Notes under the pieces: model-generated
Database searches by the model: none
What the model saw: only the letters and a program-made list of their open reading frames with translations
What the model was told of the DNA's origin: nothing
Program-made: the position numbers and the translations under genes
Source: Synechococcales cyanobacterium S06
GTDB lineage: Bacteria > Cyanobacteriota > Cyanobacteriia > Cyanobacteriales > JAABRE01
Direction of reading: 5' to 3'
Length of the DNA: 64,000 bases
Assembly: GCA_011391125.1 (NCBI GenBank)
Contig: JAABRE010000020.1
Coordinates: 1-64,000, forward strand
Shown here: one piece after another, positions 30,293 through 40,034 of the stretch
Position numbering within the stretch: position 1 is the first letter of the stretch
Layout: each line of letters opens with the position of its first letter

Positions 30293-32128
30293 ATGGAAGC
30301 AACAAAAATAGTTTCAGTTAGAAAAAAAGTGATTACCAAAGATACCAAAGTTAGTGCTAATAATAATAATGGTCCTGGCCTTAAGATTATTCCTTTAGGA
30401 GGATTACATGAAATTGGCAAAAATACTTGTGTCTTTGAATATGAAGATGAAATTATGCTTTTAGATGCAGGTTTAGGTTTTCCTAGCGATGATATGCATG
30501 GGATTAATATTGTATTACCTAATATTGCTTATTTAAAGGAAAATCGCCACAAAATTAAGGGGATGATTGTTACCCACGGCCATGAAGATCACATTGGTGG
30601 TATTGCTTATCACTTAAGGGAATTGGACATTCCCGTAATTTATGGACCACGTTTGGCTTTGGCTTTATTAGGTGATAAATTAGAGGAAGCTGGCCTGTTA
30701 CAACATGCCAATTTAAAGACTGTTTTACCCAGAGATACTGTTAGTATTGGTCAGTTTTTTAAGGTGGAATTTATCCGTAATACTCACTCCATGGCCGATA
30801 GTTTTACCGTTGCTGTGACAACTCCTTTTGGCGTCGTTATTCATACTGGTGATTTTAAGTTTGACTATACCCCCGTGGATGGTGAATATTACGATTTGGC
30901 TAAGTTGGCGGAATATGGCGAAAAAGGCGTTTTGTGTCTGATGAGTGATTCCACTAATGCTGAAGTTCCCGGCCATACAGCTTCGGAAGCTTCCGTCTAT
31001 CCTAGTTTAGACAGGATTTTTAGTCAAGCACCCGGTCGGATTATGGTGACGACTTTTGCATCTTCGGTGCATCGTTTGAATATTGTGCTACAGTTGGCTC
31101 TCAAACACGGCCGTAAGGTGGTTGTCGTAGGGCGATCGATGTTGAATGTAATTGCTCATGCCCGCAATTTGGGCTATATTAAATGTCCCGATGAAGTGTT
31201 TGAACCAATGAAAAATATGCGCCGTCTTCCTGATGATAAGATGGTCATTTTAACCACTGGTTCTCAGGGTGAACCTTTGGCGGCCATGACTCGTATTTCA
31301 AATAAGGAGCACCGTGATATTCGGGTGAAACAGGGTGACACGATTATTTTTTCCGCTAATCCCATTCCTGGTAATACGATTGGGGTGGTTAATTGCATCG
31401 ATCGCCTGATGATTCAGGGTGCAAACGTGATTTACGGTCGTGACAAGGGAATCCACGTTTCCGGTCATGGAGCACAGGAAGACCATAAGTTAATGATCGC
31501 TTTGACGAAACCGAAGTTTTTTATTCCCGTCCACGGGGAACATCGAATGTTGGTGCAACACTCCAAAATTGCCCAAAGTCAAGGTATCCCAGCGGAAAAT
31601 ATGGTCATTATTGACAATGGCGATGTGATCGAATTAACCGAAAATAGCATCCAAGTTACTGGTAAAGTAGCTTCAGGGATTGAGTTGGTGGATCGGGCCG
31701 GTGTTGTCCATGAACACGTGATGAAGGAAAGACAACAGTTAGCCGAAGATGGCGTAATCACCATTGTGGCCACGGTTAGTTCGGAAGGCAAATTGATGAC
31801 TGAACCGGAAATTAATTTGCGGGGTGTGGTGACGAAGGTGGAGCGATCTTTGTTTGAAAAAATCATGACTAAGGAAGTGGAAAGAATCGTTGAAGTTCGT
31901 TGGAATGACTTTCTTGAAACTAATCAAAATGGCGAAACTGAGATTAATTGGACCAATTTAAGACTGGAAATTGAAAGTAGTTTACAAAGATTAGCTCGTC
32001 GCGAATTACAAAGTTATCCTTTGGTAATTTTCCTCTTACAAAATATAGAGGAAGCTTCAGATTCTTCTTCTCCTGCTAATACTATTAGTCGTCGTCGTCG
32101 TCGTTCTACTGCTTCGGTGGCTTCTTAA
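30293..32128 (+). CDS. rnj: Ribonuclease J
   Basis: GGLHEIGKNTCVFEYEDEIMLLDAGLGFP, THGHEDHIGG, VSGHGAQEDHKLMIAL, IPVHGEHRML. Confidence 0.95.
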   Translation: MEATKIVSVRKKVITKDTKVSANNNNGPGLKIIPLGGLHEIGKNTCVFEYEDEIMLLDAGLGFPSDDMHGINIVLPNIAYLKENRHKIKGMIVTHGHEDHIGGIAYHLRELDIPVIYGPRLALALLGDKLEEAGLLQHANLKTVLPRDTVSIGQFFKVEFIRNTHSMADSFTVAVTTPFGVVIHTGDFKFDYTPVDGEYYDLAKLAEYGEKGVLCLMSDSTNAEVPGHTASEASVYPSLDRIFSQAPGRIMVTTFASSVHRLNIVLQLALKHGRKVVVVGRSMLNVIAHARNLGYIKCPDEVFEPMKNMRRLPDDKMVILTTGSQGEPLAAMTRISNKEHRDIRVKQGDTIIFSANPIPGNTIGVVNCIDRLMIQGANVIYGRDKGIHVSGHGAQEDHKLMIALTKPKFFIPVHGEHRMLVQHSKIAQSQGIPAENMVIIDNGDVIELTENSIQVTGKVASGIELVDRAGVVHEHVMKERQQLAEDGVITIVATVSSEGKLMTEPEINLRGVVTKVERSLFEKIMTKEVERIVEVRWNDFLETNQNGETEINWTNLRLEIESSLQRLARRELQSYPLVIFLLQNIEEASDSSSPANTISRRRRRSTASVAS

Positions 32129-32160
32129 ACAATTGATAGTTGATAATTGTTTTTAAGGTA

Positions 32161-32490
32161 CAGCCCTCACCCCAAAGGGAGAGGGGGAAAACATACCTCA
32201 TAAATAGGGAAAGCCCTCACCCCCCTACCCCCCCTCATCCCAAGGGGAGAGGGGGGAAAACATACCTCATAAATAGGGAACAGCCCTCACCCCCCTACCC
32301 CCCCTCATCCCAAAGGGAGAGGGGGGAAAACATACCTCATAAATAGGGAACAGCCCTCACCCCCCTACCCCCCCTCATCCCAAGGGGAGAGGGGGGAAAC
32401 ATACCTCATAAATAGGGAACAGCCCTCACCCCCCTACCCCCCCTCATCCCAAGGGGAGAGGGGGGAAAACATACCTCATAAATAGGGAAA
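32161..32490. repeat. Tandem array of ~70-bp GC-rich units, about 5 copies (first degenerate)
   Basis: Repeated 'cagccctcacccccctaccccccctcatcccaaggggagaggggggaaaacatacctcataaataggga'. Confidence 0.95.
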
Positions 32491-32502
32491 GCGCTATATC
32501 AA

Positions 32503-32555
32503 CTATCAATTATTAACTATCAACTATTAACTATTAACTATCAACTATCAACTAC
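32503..32555. repeat. Heptad repeat (CAACTAT/TTAACTAT)n just upstream of the hemerythrin start codon
   Basis: Consecutive 7-bp units. Confidence 0.85.
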
Positions 32556-32559
32556 AATT

Positions 32560-32967
32560 ATGTCTATTGCATTTTGGCGTAAGGAATACGAAACAGGAAA
32601 TTCTCAAATAGATCGGCAACATAAACACTTGTTTGATATTATTAATGTGTTACATAATGCGATGATGAAAGGTGAGGGTAAAGACGTTTTAAAACCCACA
32701 CTTTACGAGTTAATTAAATATACCAAAGAGCATTTTGCTACTGAGGAAAAATTAATGCAATCTTCCCATTATCCCCATTATCATACTCACAAATTAAAAC
32801 ATGATGAACTAACGGCTCAAGTGTTACAAATTAAGCATAAATTTGATGACCATGAAGAATTTATCACAGTGGAATTATCTAAATTTCTTACAAATTGGCT
32901 GGTTCACCATATCAAAGGTGATGACCAACAAATGATTAAGTTTTTGCAGTCTAAAAATAAAGGTTAA
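32560..32967 (+). CDS. Bacteriohemerythrin
   Basis: DRQHKHLFDIINVLHNAM, HFATEEKLM, HKLKHDEL, HHIKGDD metal-ligand pattern. Confidence 0.93.
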   Translation: MSIAFWRKEYETGNSQIDRQHKHLFDIINVLHNAMMKGEGKDVLKPTLYELIKYTKEHFATEEKLMQSSHYPHYHTHKLKHDELTAQVLQIKHKFDDHEEFITVELSKFLTNWLVHHIKGDDQQMIKFLQSKNKG

Positions 32968-33024
32968 GATTCATTTTGGCCGGTTTTTCGGTTTTGCTCC
33001 TGGATATTTGGTTAAAAATTGGAT

Positions 33025-34266
33025 TTATGTTCCCTTAGCCATCTTTTTTGAAAATGCTACAAAAAGAAGTCTTAACGGCCTAATTAAGTAATACAAAATA
33101 GACGGAATATTTGCTTTAGGTAAGAAAATCCAGTCTGAAGGAGTCGGGGTAAATATTAAACTGAATATATACCATAATTTATCTTGCAAACGTTCTTTTG
33201 TTTGCAGATGATAGAAAAATAATTGATATTTATTTGGTTGTTCTTCTGGCTTGACAAATAAACATTTTTGTGCATTGTGAACGATCAGATTTATGTTCGA
33301 TTCTGCATTTATTTTTTGCCAAACTAATTCTGGAAGAGGAGTTTGTAATAATTTATTAGCTAATAAAAGTCCGGATAAAAGTATATATAATCCTCCCCGT
33401 AATTTGGCCTGTTCAAAGATAAAATTCCAGTTAAGATTTGGATTAGTTAAGATTAATTCATTGATGTCACAAACACGAGATAATTTATCCCAAAAATCCT
33501 TATTTCCATGACCACATAAAAGTAATAAATTATATTCTGGAGTTAGGGTAGGAATGTTTTGATTTAAGAGAGAAATCGTGGTTACATTTTGCCATAATTC
33601 CTCAGTTTCTAAGGGAAAAGCAAAATATTTAGGCATTACACCCCAGTGTAATTCTATGATAAAATTACCTTGATAATAGTCAAATTCATAGGCACTTTCT
33701 CTGACAAATTTATGAACAGTTTCTGAGGTAATAAAAGTGTCTTTTTCTGTCTCATTTAATTCGATAACATGAAAGCGCATTTTCGAACCTTGATCGAGTA
33801 ATAAATTTTTCGCTTTGACAATATCTTTGTCATATACTAGCAGATCAAGATCGCTAAATTGACGCAAAGACAAATCTCCATAAATAGATTTTGTTAAAGG
33901 AGGTCCTTTAAAACAAAGAATTGGTATATTATGGTTATTAAATAAGTCGATTATTTGCAATAATTCCCTAGTTAAATAAAGATTTCTTAAACTGTTTGTA
34001 CGAAAATCTTTTTTAAGTTTATTAATTATTTGAGAGGGAATTTTATCTGGACAAATATTATTAAGATTCTGATAGACAAGTAAAATTGTTGAGTGTTGAA
34101 GGGCTAATTCCATAAAATATTCCCAATTTAACTCTGATTTTATCAAAGTTTTGATCTTTTCCCTCGTAATTGAATCAACTTTTGTGCGACTACAACATAA
34201 AAGTAAGTCGATTTCGGGACTAAAATTCTCGTTTTTAACTGTGGTGGTTGTTATTTCTTTAATCAT
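33025..34266 (-). CDS. Nucleotidyltransferase family protein (PF14907-like)
   Basis: IPILCFKGPPLTKSIYGDLSLRQFSDLDLLV, ELHWGVMP. Confidence 0.88.
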   Translation of the reverse strand: MIKEITTTTVKNENFSPEIDLLLCCSRTKVDSITREKIKTLIKSELNWEYFMELALQHSTILLVYQNLNNICPDKIPSQIINKLKKDFRTNSLRNLYLTRELLQIIDLFNNHNIPILCFKGPPLTKSIYGDLSLRQFSDLDLLVYDKDIVKAKNLLLDQGSKMRFHVIELNETEKDTFITSETVHKFVRESAYEFDYYQGNFIIELHWGVMPKYFAFPLETEELWQNVTTISLLNQNIPTLTPEYNLLLLCGHGNKDFWDKLSRVCDINELILTNPNLNWNFIFEQAKLRGGLYILLSGLLLANKLLQTPLPELVWQKINAESNINLIVHNAQKCLFVKPEEQPNKYQLFFYHLQTKERLQDKLWYIFSLIFTPTPSDWIFLPKANIPSILYYLIRPLRLLFVAFSKKMAKGT

Positions 34267-34366
34267 TAGCTTGGTTAAATTTTAGGTTAATCTAAATAAT
34301 AGAATATCATCTCCTTAAGTTCATAAACTGGTATTATAGGTTAAATTTTTTTTGAGGTTGTTAAAT

Positions 34367-35500
34367 ATGAATTATAGTAAGTATTTGTCCTTTAATTTAT
34401 CTTTAGAACATCAATTATTATTACAAACGGCAATTTTATCCGAAAAAAATTGTCTGAAAACATGGGAAAAATGGCTAGAATTAGTTGATATAGAAAATCT
34501 GGATTCACCTTCTTATTATTTACTTCCTTTATTATATTCCAATTTAGTTAAATATCAAGTAGAACCCCGGCTGGGGGGTGATGGTTATATGACTCGATTT
34601 AAGGGAGTTTATCGCCGTAATTGGTATAATAATCAGTTAATGTTAAAACAGTTAGAATTAGTTTTAGAAACTTTAGTTAATCAGGGAATTAATCCTCTAA
34701 TTTTAGGGGATATTGCGTTAAGTAGTTATTATCAAGATTCTCAGGTAAAACCCATTAAAACTTTAGATATTTTTGTAGATGAAACTAATGTTTTTAATGC
34801 TTATAATTTATTAACAAAAATTGGTTGGCAATCTAAAGTAACCTTATCTAATAATTTTATTAATCGGTATCCTAAAATTGGTTTCTGGAATGAAAATAAT
34901 CAATTTTTACATTTACATTGGCGGATATTCGGACAATCATCGGTCGATTCTTTTCCGACTATTTCTGTTAAATTAGATAATATTTCTTTCAAGGTAAATA
35001 TTTTCAATACTCAGGAGCAATTATTATATATTTGCTCTCAAATTCCTTTAGATTATCCCCATATATTACCTCAATGGTTAGCAGATGCTACCATTATTCT
35101 TAATTCAGAACATAGTAATCTTAATTGGTCTCAATTAACTGAAAAAGCACAAAACCAGAATTTACTTATTCCTTTACTTAATTTATTCTGGCAATTAAAA
35201 CAGGTTTTTTCCTCCTCTGAATATGATAATTTACTTACAAATAAGCTAAATATTTCTAAGTTTGAAAAGCGGGAATATCAGTTAACAAAAAACCAAAATA
35301 TTCCTTTATTTGGGAGATTTTTATCTGACTATTTTAATTATTTAAGAGTAAGTAAAAATCCAGATAATCAACCTAGTTTAATCGGTTTTGCTGAATATAT
35401 ACAACAAAGATGGAACTTGGATAATTTATGGCAATTACCGACTCAAATAGCGATTAGAGGAACAAAAAAAATAGGACATATTTTAAAATTACCATCATAA
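34367..35500 (+). CDS. Second nucleotidyltransferase-family (PF14907-like) protein
   Basis: NPLILGDIALSSYYQDSQVKPIKTLDIFVDE, HLHWRIFG; ATG at 34367 preferred over the tracked TTG. Confidence 0.7.
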   Translation: MNYSKYLSFNLSLEHQLLLQTAILSEKNCLKTWEKWLELVDIENLDSPSYYLLPLLYSNLVKYQVEPRLGGDGYMTRFKGVYRRNWYNNQLMLKQLELVLETLVNQGINPLILGDIALSSYYQDSQVKPIKTLDIFVDETNVFNAYNLLTKIGWQSKVTLSNNFINRYPKIGFWNENNQFLHLHWRIFGQSSVDSFPTISVKLDNISFKVNIFNTQEQLLYICSQIPLDYPHILPQWLADATIILNSEHSNLNWSQLTEKAQNQNLLIPLLNLFWQLKQVFSSSEYDNLLTNKLNISKFEKREYQLTKNQNIPLFGRFLSDYFNYLRVSKNPDNQPSLIGFAEYIQQRWNLDNLWQLPTQIAIRGTKKIGHILKLPS

Positions 35501-35510
35501 AAAGTTATTC

Positions 35511-35585
35511 AGAAATCCGATTTTTAACCAAATCTTTAAGCTTTTTTGCTGGATTTTTCGCAAAAAAAATCGGATTTCTTTTTTG
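35511..35585 (+). terminator. Long inverted repeat with T-run, candidate terminator
   Basis: AGAAATCCGATTTTT...AAAAATCGGATTTCT then TTTTTT; perfect 15-bp arms. Confidence 0.6.
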
Positions 35586-35725
35586 TAACAATATTTGATC
35601 GCCTTGTCTTTTGAAGCAATAGTCCATTAATTGTTAACAACTTTTAACAAAATAATTCTCTTTTTTAAAAATTAGCAGATTGGGTATATACTAACTTAAA
35701 ACAAAGTTAACCTAAGTATAATTTA

Positions 35726-36169
35726 ATGGAAATGCAAATTGCTTTTAAAATAAATAGCCCAAAAGTTGTTCAAGAAACCATTGACGGAGAAGTAGTAATT
35801 GTCCATCTTGAAAAAGGAGATTACTACAGTTTAATGAATAGTGGAGCGGATATTTGGAATGGTATAGAAACGGGAATGTCACAAACAGAAATTGTGGCAA
35901 AAATGGAGGCCATTTATGAAGGAGATTCCGCAGAAATTGCGTCATCAGTTAACAACTTAATCGAGGAATTAAAAGCAGAAGAAATTATTATTCCCGTGGA
36001 AAAAAATGGTCATCAAATAACAGAAATAACACCGGTGGAAACTAAACTTAAATTTGAACCTGCGACTTTAGGAAAATATACAGACATGGAAGAATTATTA
36101 GCCCTTGATCCCATTCACGAAGTAGATGAGATGGGTTGGCCAAATGCGAAAACACAGGAAACTTTTTAA
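35726..36169 (+). CDS. PqqD family (RRE-like) protein
   Basis: VVIVHLEKGDYYSLMNSGADIWNGIETGMSQTEIVAKM. Confidence 0.88.
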   Translation: MEMQIAFKINSPKVVQETIDGEVVIVHLEKGDYYSLMNSGADIWNGIETGMSQTEIVAKMEAIYEGDSAEIASSVNNLIEELKAEEIIIPVEKNGHQITEITPVETKLKFEPATLGKYTDMEELLALDPIHEVDEMGWPNAKTQETF

Positions 36170-37207
36170 ATGAATAGTGAGCAAAAACCCTTAGCTTTTT
36201 TTAACGAAATCTATGACTGTTATCAAGAAGCAGCCTTAGCAAAAGTGAGGGATTATGATTATAATATAGCCGGTTTTCCGATTCGTTTATCCTTTGCAGG
36301 AGATGCTTTAGTTAATCGGTTAATACCAGCTTTAGCACATTTAAAAACTGCCCATATTTGCGAACCATTACTAACAATTTGTATCTGGGATAGTACCTCC
36401 ACTAATACAAAAATTCCGCCTCCTTCTTGGGAAGGTCAACACTTACAAAAACGGGGAGAAATTTGGGGTTTAAATAATGATCGCATTCATACATCTTTTA
36501 TGTGGGGTGCTAATACCTTAAGTATGTTAGATTATGAGCGTAATTTGGGTATTTATTGGCTTAATAATTACGAATTATTACCCTATTGGGAAACCAGTTC
36601 ACCCTTAAGAACTATTTTGCAATTGTGGTTAAATAAAAAGGGTGTACAAATGGTTCATGCTGGAGCTGTCGGAATAGCCGAAGGAGGGGTTTTATTAGTG
36701 GGAAAAGGAGGATCTGGTAAGTCAACTACGGCCTTATCTTGTCTCAATTCTGAGTTATTTTATGCCAGTGATGATTACACTTTAATTACGCCTAATCCCG
36801 TGCCATTTGCTTATAGTATTTACTCCACTGGTAAGAAGAAACCTGATGATATTGATCGACTACCTTTTTTGAAACCAATTATTAGTAATCGGGAAAAATT
36901 AGGGCAGGAAAAAGCCGTTTATTTTTTGCACGATCATTTCCCAGAAAAAATTATTAATAGTTTTCCTTTGAAGGCTGTTTTTATACCCAGAGTTACGGGA
37001 AAATTAGAGACAAATTTAGAGAAAACTAACTTTACTACGGGATTATCTGCACTTGTACCAAGTACCATTAAACAATTACCAAATACAGGTAAAACTGCTT
37101 GTCAAATTATGATGCAAATTGCTCAGAAATTGCCCTGTTATTATCTAAATTTAGGGACTAATATTGAGCAAATTCCTGAAGTTATTTACCAATTTTTAAA
37201 GGGGTAA
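36170..37207 (+). CDS. HPr kinase-like (HprK-related) protein
   Basis: VHAGAVGIAEGGVLLVGKGGSGKSTTALSCL, ASDDYTLI; contiguous with pqqD-like gene. Confidence 0.85.
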   Translation: MNSEQKPLAFFNEIYDCYQEAALAKVRDYDYNIAGFPIRLSFAGDALVNRLIPALAHLKTAHICEPLLTICIWDSTSTNTKIPPPSWEGQHLQKRGEIWGLNNDRIHTSFMWGANTLSMLDYERNLGIYWLNNYELLPYWETSSPLRTILQLWLNKKGVQMVHAGAVGIAEGGVLLVGKGGSGKSTTALSCLNSELFYASDDYTLITPNPVPFAYSIYSTGKKKPDDIDRLPFLKPIISNREKLGQEKAVYFLHDHFPEKIINSFPLKAVFIPRVTGKLETNLEKTNFTTGLSALVPSTIKQLPNTGKTACQIMMQIAQKLPCYYLNLGTNIEQIPEVIYQFLKG

Positions 37208-37343
37208 TTTGTAGGTTGGGTTTATCCTAAAGAAAGACAACCTAGACAAATATTTGAGTAACAAGAAAAATAAGACTCGAGTCTTAACCTATCAAAAATA
37301 AAATGTTATAATGTCAGTATTTAGGAGCCTTAATTGAGTAAAT

Positions 37344-37646
37344 ATGACAATTACGAATTTTGAAACGACTAAGGTAAGTAAAAAAGGAGCAGTAATTATT
37401 CCTTTACACTTGAGAAAACGGTTTGGTTTATCAGAAGGGAGTTTGGTTATTGCGGAAGAAAAAGAGGAGGGAATTTTAATTCGTCCGGCTGAAATTTTAC
37501 CAGTTGAAAATTATTCTCAAGAAAGAGTAGCCGAATTTTTGTTAAATTCGGCGATCGATTTAAGAGAATATGAAGAAGCGGTAGAATCTGTCAAAAATAT
37601 GGGTTTAGATCCTAATAAAATTGTTCATCAAAAACCAGAAATTTAA
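37344..37646 (+). CDS. AbrB/SpoVT family antitoxin
   Basis: TTKVSKKGAVIIPLHLRKRFGLSEGSLVIAEEKEEGILIRP. Confidence 0.88.
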   Translation: MTITNFETTKVSKKGAVIIPLHLRKRFGLSEGSLVIAEEKEEGILIRPAEILPVENYSQERVAEFLLNSAIDLREYEEAVESVKNMGLDPNKIVHQKPEI

Positions 37647-37647
37647 G

Positions 37648-38052
37648 ATGGACAAAGTTTTTTTAGATGCCAATATTTTATTTTCTGCCGCTTATAAATT
37701 AACCAAATTAAGACAACTTTGGACTTTAAATAATGTTAGCTTAATTTCGAGTACATATTGTGTCATTGAAGCTGAAAGAAACTTAGTTCGTTTGAAGACT
37801 GAAAATCTGGAAGTATTTGAGCAATTACTGACAAAAGTTACGATGATTCAAGTTCCTTTTTTAATTGATTCTTTTCCTTTAAAAGTGAATTTAGTCGATA
37901 AAGATAGACCGGTTTTACAGGGTGCGATTTTTACTAATTCAGATTATCTTTTAACAGGTGATTTTAAACATTTTGGTCATCTTTTTAATCAGTCTATTGA
38001 AGGTGTTACCATCTTGTCACCTGCACAATATTTCCAGTTAAAAAACATTTAA
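37648..38052 (+). CDS. PIN domain toxin
   Basis: MDKVFLDANILFSAAYK... ; directly follows the AbrB antitoxin. Confidence 0.85.
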   Translation: MDKVFLDANILFSAAYKLTKLRQLWTLNNVSLISSTYCVIEAERNLVRLKTENLEVFEQLLTKVTMIQVPFLIDSFPLKVNLVDKDRPVLQGAIFTNSDYLLTGDFKHFGHLFNQSIEGVTILSPAQYFQLKNI

Positions 38053-38168
38053 TAAAGGTATTAAATGTCAAGAAACTATTTAATATTGATAGTGGGATTT
38101 ATTTGAAAAATTATTAATATTAGATAATTGTCGATTATAGCATTTTTAGTTGATATTTTGCTTCTTTT

Positions 38169-38211
38169 TCCCCCTCTCCCTTTGGGATGAGGGGGGTTGG
38201 GGGGTGAGGGA
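38169..38211. repeat. Dispersed copy of the 'cccctctccctttgggatgaggggggttggggggtgaggg' repeat
   Basis: Reverse-oriented relative to the 32161-32490 array; another copy at 58488-58529. Confidence 0.8.
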
Positions 38212-38300
38212 GTATATAGGATAAGGTGAGCACACTGAGCAACACTTTCTGTAAAATTTATCTAGGTAAATAATTAGTTTAAGCATAAAAAGTAACAATT

Positions 38301-38534
38301 ATGAAACAAATAATTAATTGGCAACCAGAAACCGAATTACAAGCAAAAATTATTCCACTTGCTTTAAAATTAGGACAATCACCGGAAATAATTATTAGTG
38401 AAGCGGTTAATCAATATCTAGAAAATACTGTCAAAAAACCAGAAAATGAAGATCCTTTAATTGGGTTATTTGAAAGTTCGCCCGATTTAGCAACAGAGTC
38501 AGAAAATATTTTACAACAAGAAATAATCAAATAA
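38301..38534 (+). CDS. RHH/VapB-like antitoxin (orphan)
   Basis: LALKLGQSPEIIISEAVNQYLE ... DPLIGLFESSPDLATESENILQQEI. Confidence 0.65.
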   Translation: MKQIINWQPETELQAKIIPLALKLGQSPEIIISEAVNQYLENTVKKPENEDPLIGLFESSPDLATESENILQQEIIK

Positions 38535-39304
38535 TGACGATGATTAAACCCAGTCCATTAGTTAGTGTAATTATTCCTGTTTATAACGGTGAAAAGTTTT
38601 TAGCTGAGGCAATTAATAATGTTATTGCTCAGAATTATCAACCTTTAGAAATAATTGTAGTGGATGATGGATCAACGGATAAAACTGCACAAATTGCTAC
38701 TGAATTTAGGGAGGTAATTCACTATATTTATCAAGAAAATCAAGGTCCTGCAACTGCTAGAAATACAGGGATAAAATTAGCCCAAGGTGAGATAATTGCT
38801 TTTTTAGATGTGGATGATTTATGGTCAGAAAATAAGTTACAAATTCAGGTTAATTATCTGGTTAATAATCCCAATATTGCTCTAGTTCAAGGATTAATAC
38901 AACAGAGAAAAATTACTGGATTTACTGAGGAAAATAAACCTATTTTTGTTAAGGTTCATGAACCCTATAATTATATAAATATTGGGAGTGCTATTTATAG
39001 AAAATCAGTATTTGAGCAAATTGGATTATTTGATGAAAGGATGAAATATGGTGAAGATGTGGATTGGTTTTTTCGTGCTTGGGAAAATAATATTGCCAAA
39101 GTTGTTTTAGAGGAAGTTACCCTTTTTTATCATCAACATAATCACAATATGACTAAGGATAAAAAAATAGTTGAATTGGGATTATTAAGGGTTTTTAAAC
39201 GACATTTAGATCGTAATCGTAAAGAGGGTAAAATACCCGAAAAATTAGCTTTAAATAAGCCAACAATTGTGGAATATATCGGTACACCACCGCAAAATAA
39301 TTAA
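38534..39304 (+). CDS. Family 2 glycosyltransferase
   Basis: VSVIIPVYNGEKFLAEAINNVIAQNYQPLEIIVVDDGSTD. Confidence 0.95.
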   Translation: MTMIKPSPLVSVIIPVYNGEKFLAEAINNVIAQNYQPLEIIVVDDGSTDKTAQIATEFREVIHYIYQENQGPATARNTGIKLAQGEIIAFLDVDDLWSENKLQIQVNYLVNNPNIALVQGLIQQRKITGFTEENKPIFVKVHEPYNYINIGSAIYRKSVFEQIGLFDERMKYGEDVDWFFRAWENNIAKVVLEEVTLFYHQHNHNMTKDKKIVELGLLRVFKRHLDRNRKEGKIPEKLALNKPTIVEYIGTPPQNN

Positions 39305-39327
39305 TCAAAATAAACTCAAATAAATTA

Positions 39328-40014
39328 ATGAATAATAATCCTTTAGTTAGTGTAATTATTGCTGTTAAAAATGGCGAAAAATATTTAACAACTGCGATTG
39401 AAAGTGTTTTGAAGCAAACTTATAAAAATTATGAGATTATTGTTATAGATGGAAATTCCACAGATAATACTGCTCAAATTGTCCAATCTTCTCCTCAAAT
39501 TCGTTATTTCTTACAAAATAGTAAAGGAATTGCACAGGCGTATAATCAAGGAATTGATGAGAGTAAAGGGGAATTAATTGCTTTTATTTCTTGTGATGAT
39601 ATGTGGACTCCTGAGAAATTACAAACTCAGGTAGAATATATGATTAATCATCCTGAAATTGAATATACTGTGGCTAAAGTTAAGTTTTTTTTAGAAGAAG
39701 GACATTCCTCACCTCCGGGGTTTAGAATCGAATTATTAGAAGGAGATCATGTGGGTAAAATCATGGAAACTTTAGTAGTAAAAAAATCTTTGTTTGCCAA
39801 AATTGGTAACTTAAATCCAGAATTTACTGTGGCTGAAGATGTAGATTGGTTTTCTCGGTGTCAGGATGCTAAAATTTCCATGGCGGTTATTTCTCAAATT
39901 TTGTTACATAAAAGAGTTCATGATACTAATCTGTCTTTAAATGATAAGCAAAATACTCATAATTTACTTAAAATTTTGAGACAATCAATTAAACGAAAAC
40001 AGCAAACCAATTAA
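39328..40014 (+). CDS. Family 2 glycosyltransferase
   Basis: VSVIIAVKNGEKYLTTAIESVLKQTYKNYEIIVIDGNSTDNT. Confidence 0.95.
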   Translation: MNNNPLVSVIIAVKNGEKYLTTAIESVLKQTYKNYEIIVIDGNSTDNTAQIVQSSPQIRYFLQNSKGIAQAYNQGIDESKGELIAFISCDDMWTPEKLQTQVEYMINHPEIEYTVAKVKFFLEEGHSSPPGFRIELLEGDHVGKIMETLVVKKSLFAKIGNLNPEFTVAEDVDWFSRCQDAKISMAVISQILLHKRVHDTNLSLNDKQNTHNLLKILRQSIKRKQQTN

Positions 40015-40034
40015 TAATTAATAACTAAAAAATT

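Noticed and set aside
32140-32346. 68-aa plus-strand ORF rich in PHPPTPPHPKGRGG
   Set aside because: Product of the ~70-bp tandem repeat array, not a plausible gene.
35586-35725. RiPP precursor peptide upstream of the PqqD gene
   Set aside because: No short ORF with a plausible start and ribosome-binding site was found in this gap or in 37208-37343.
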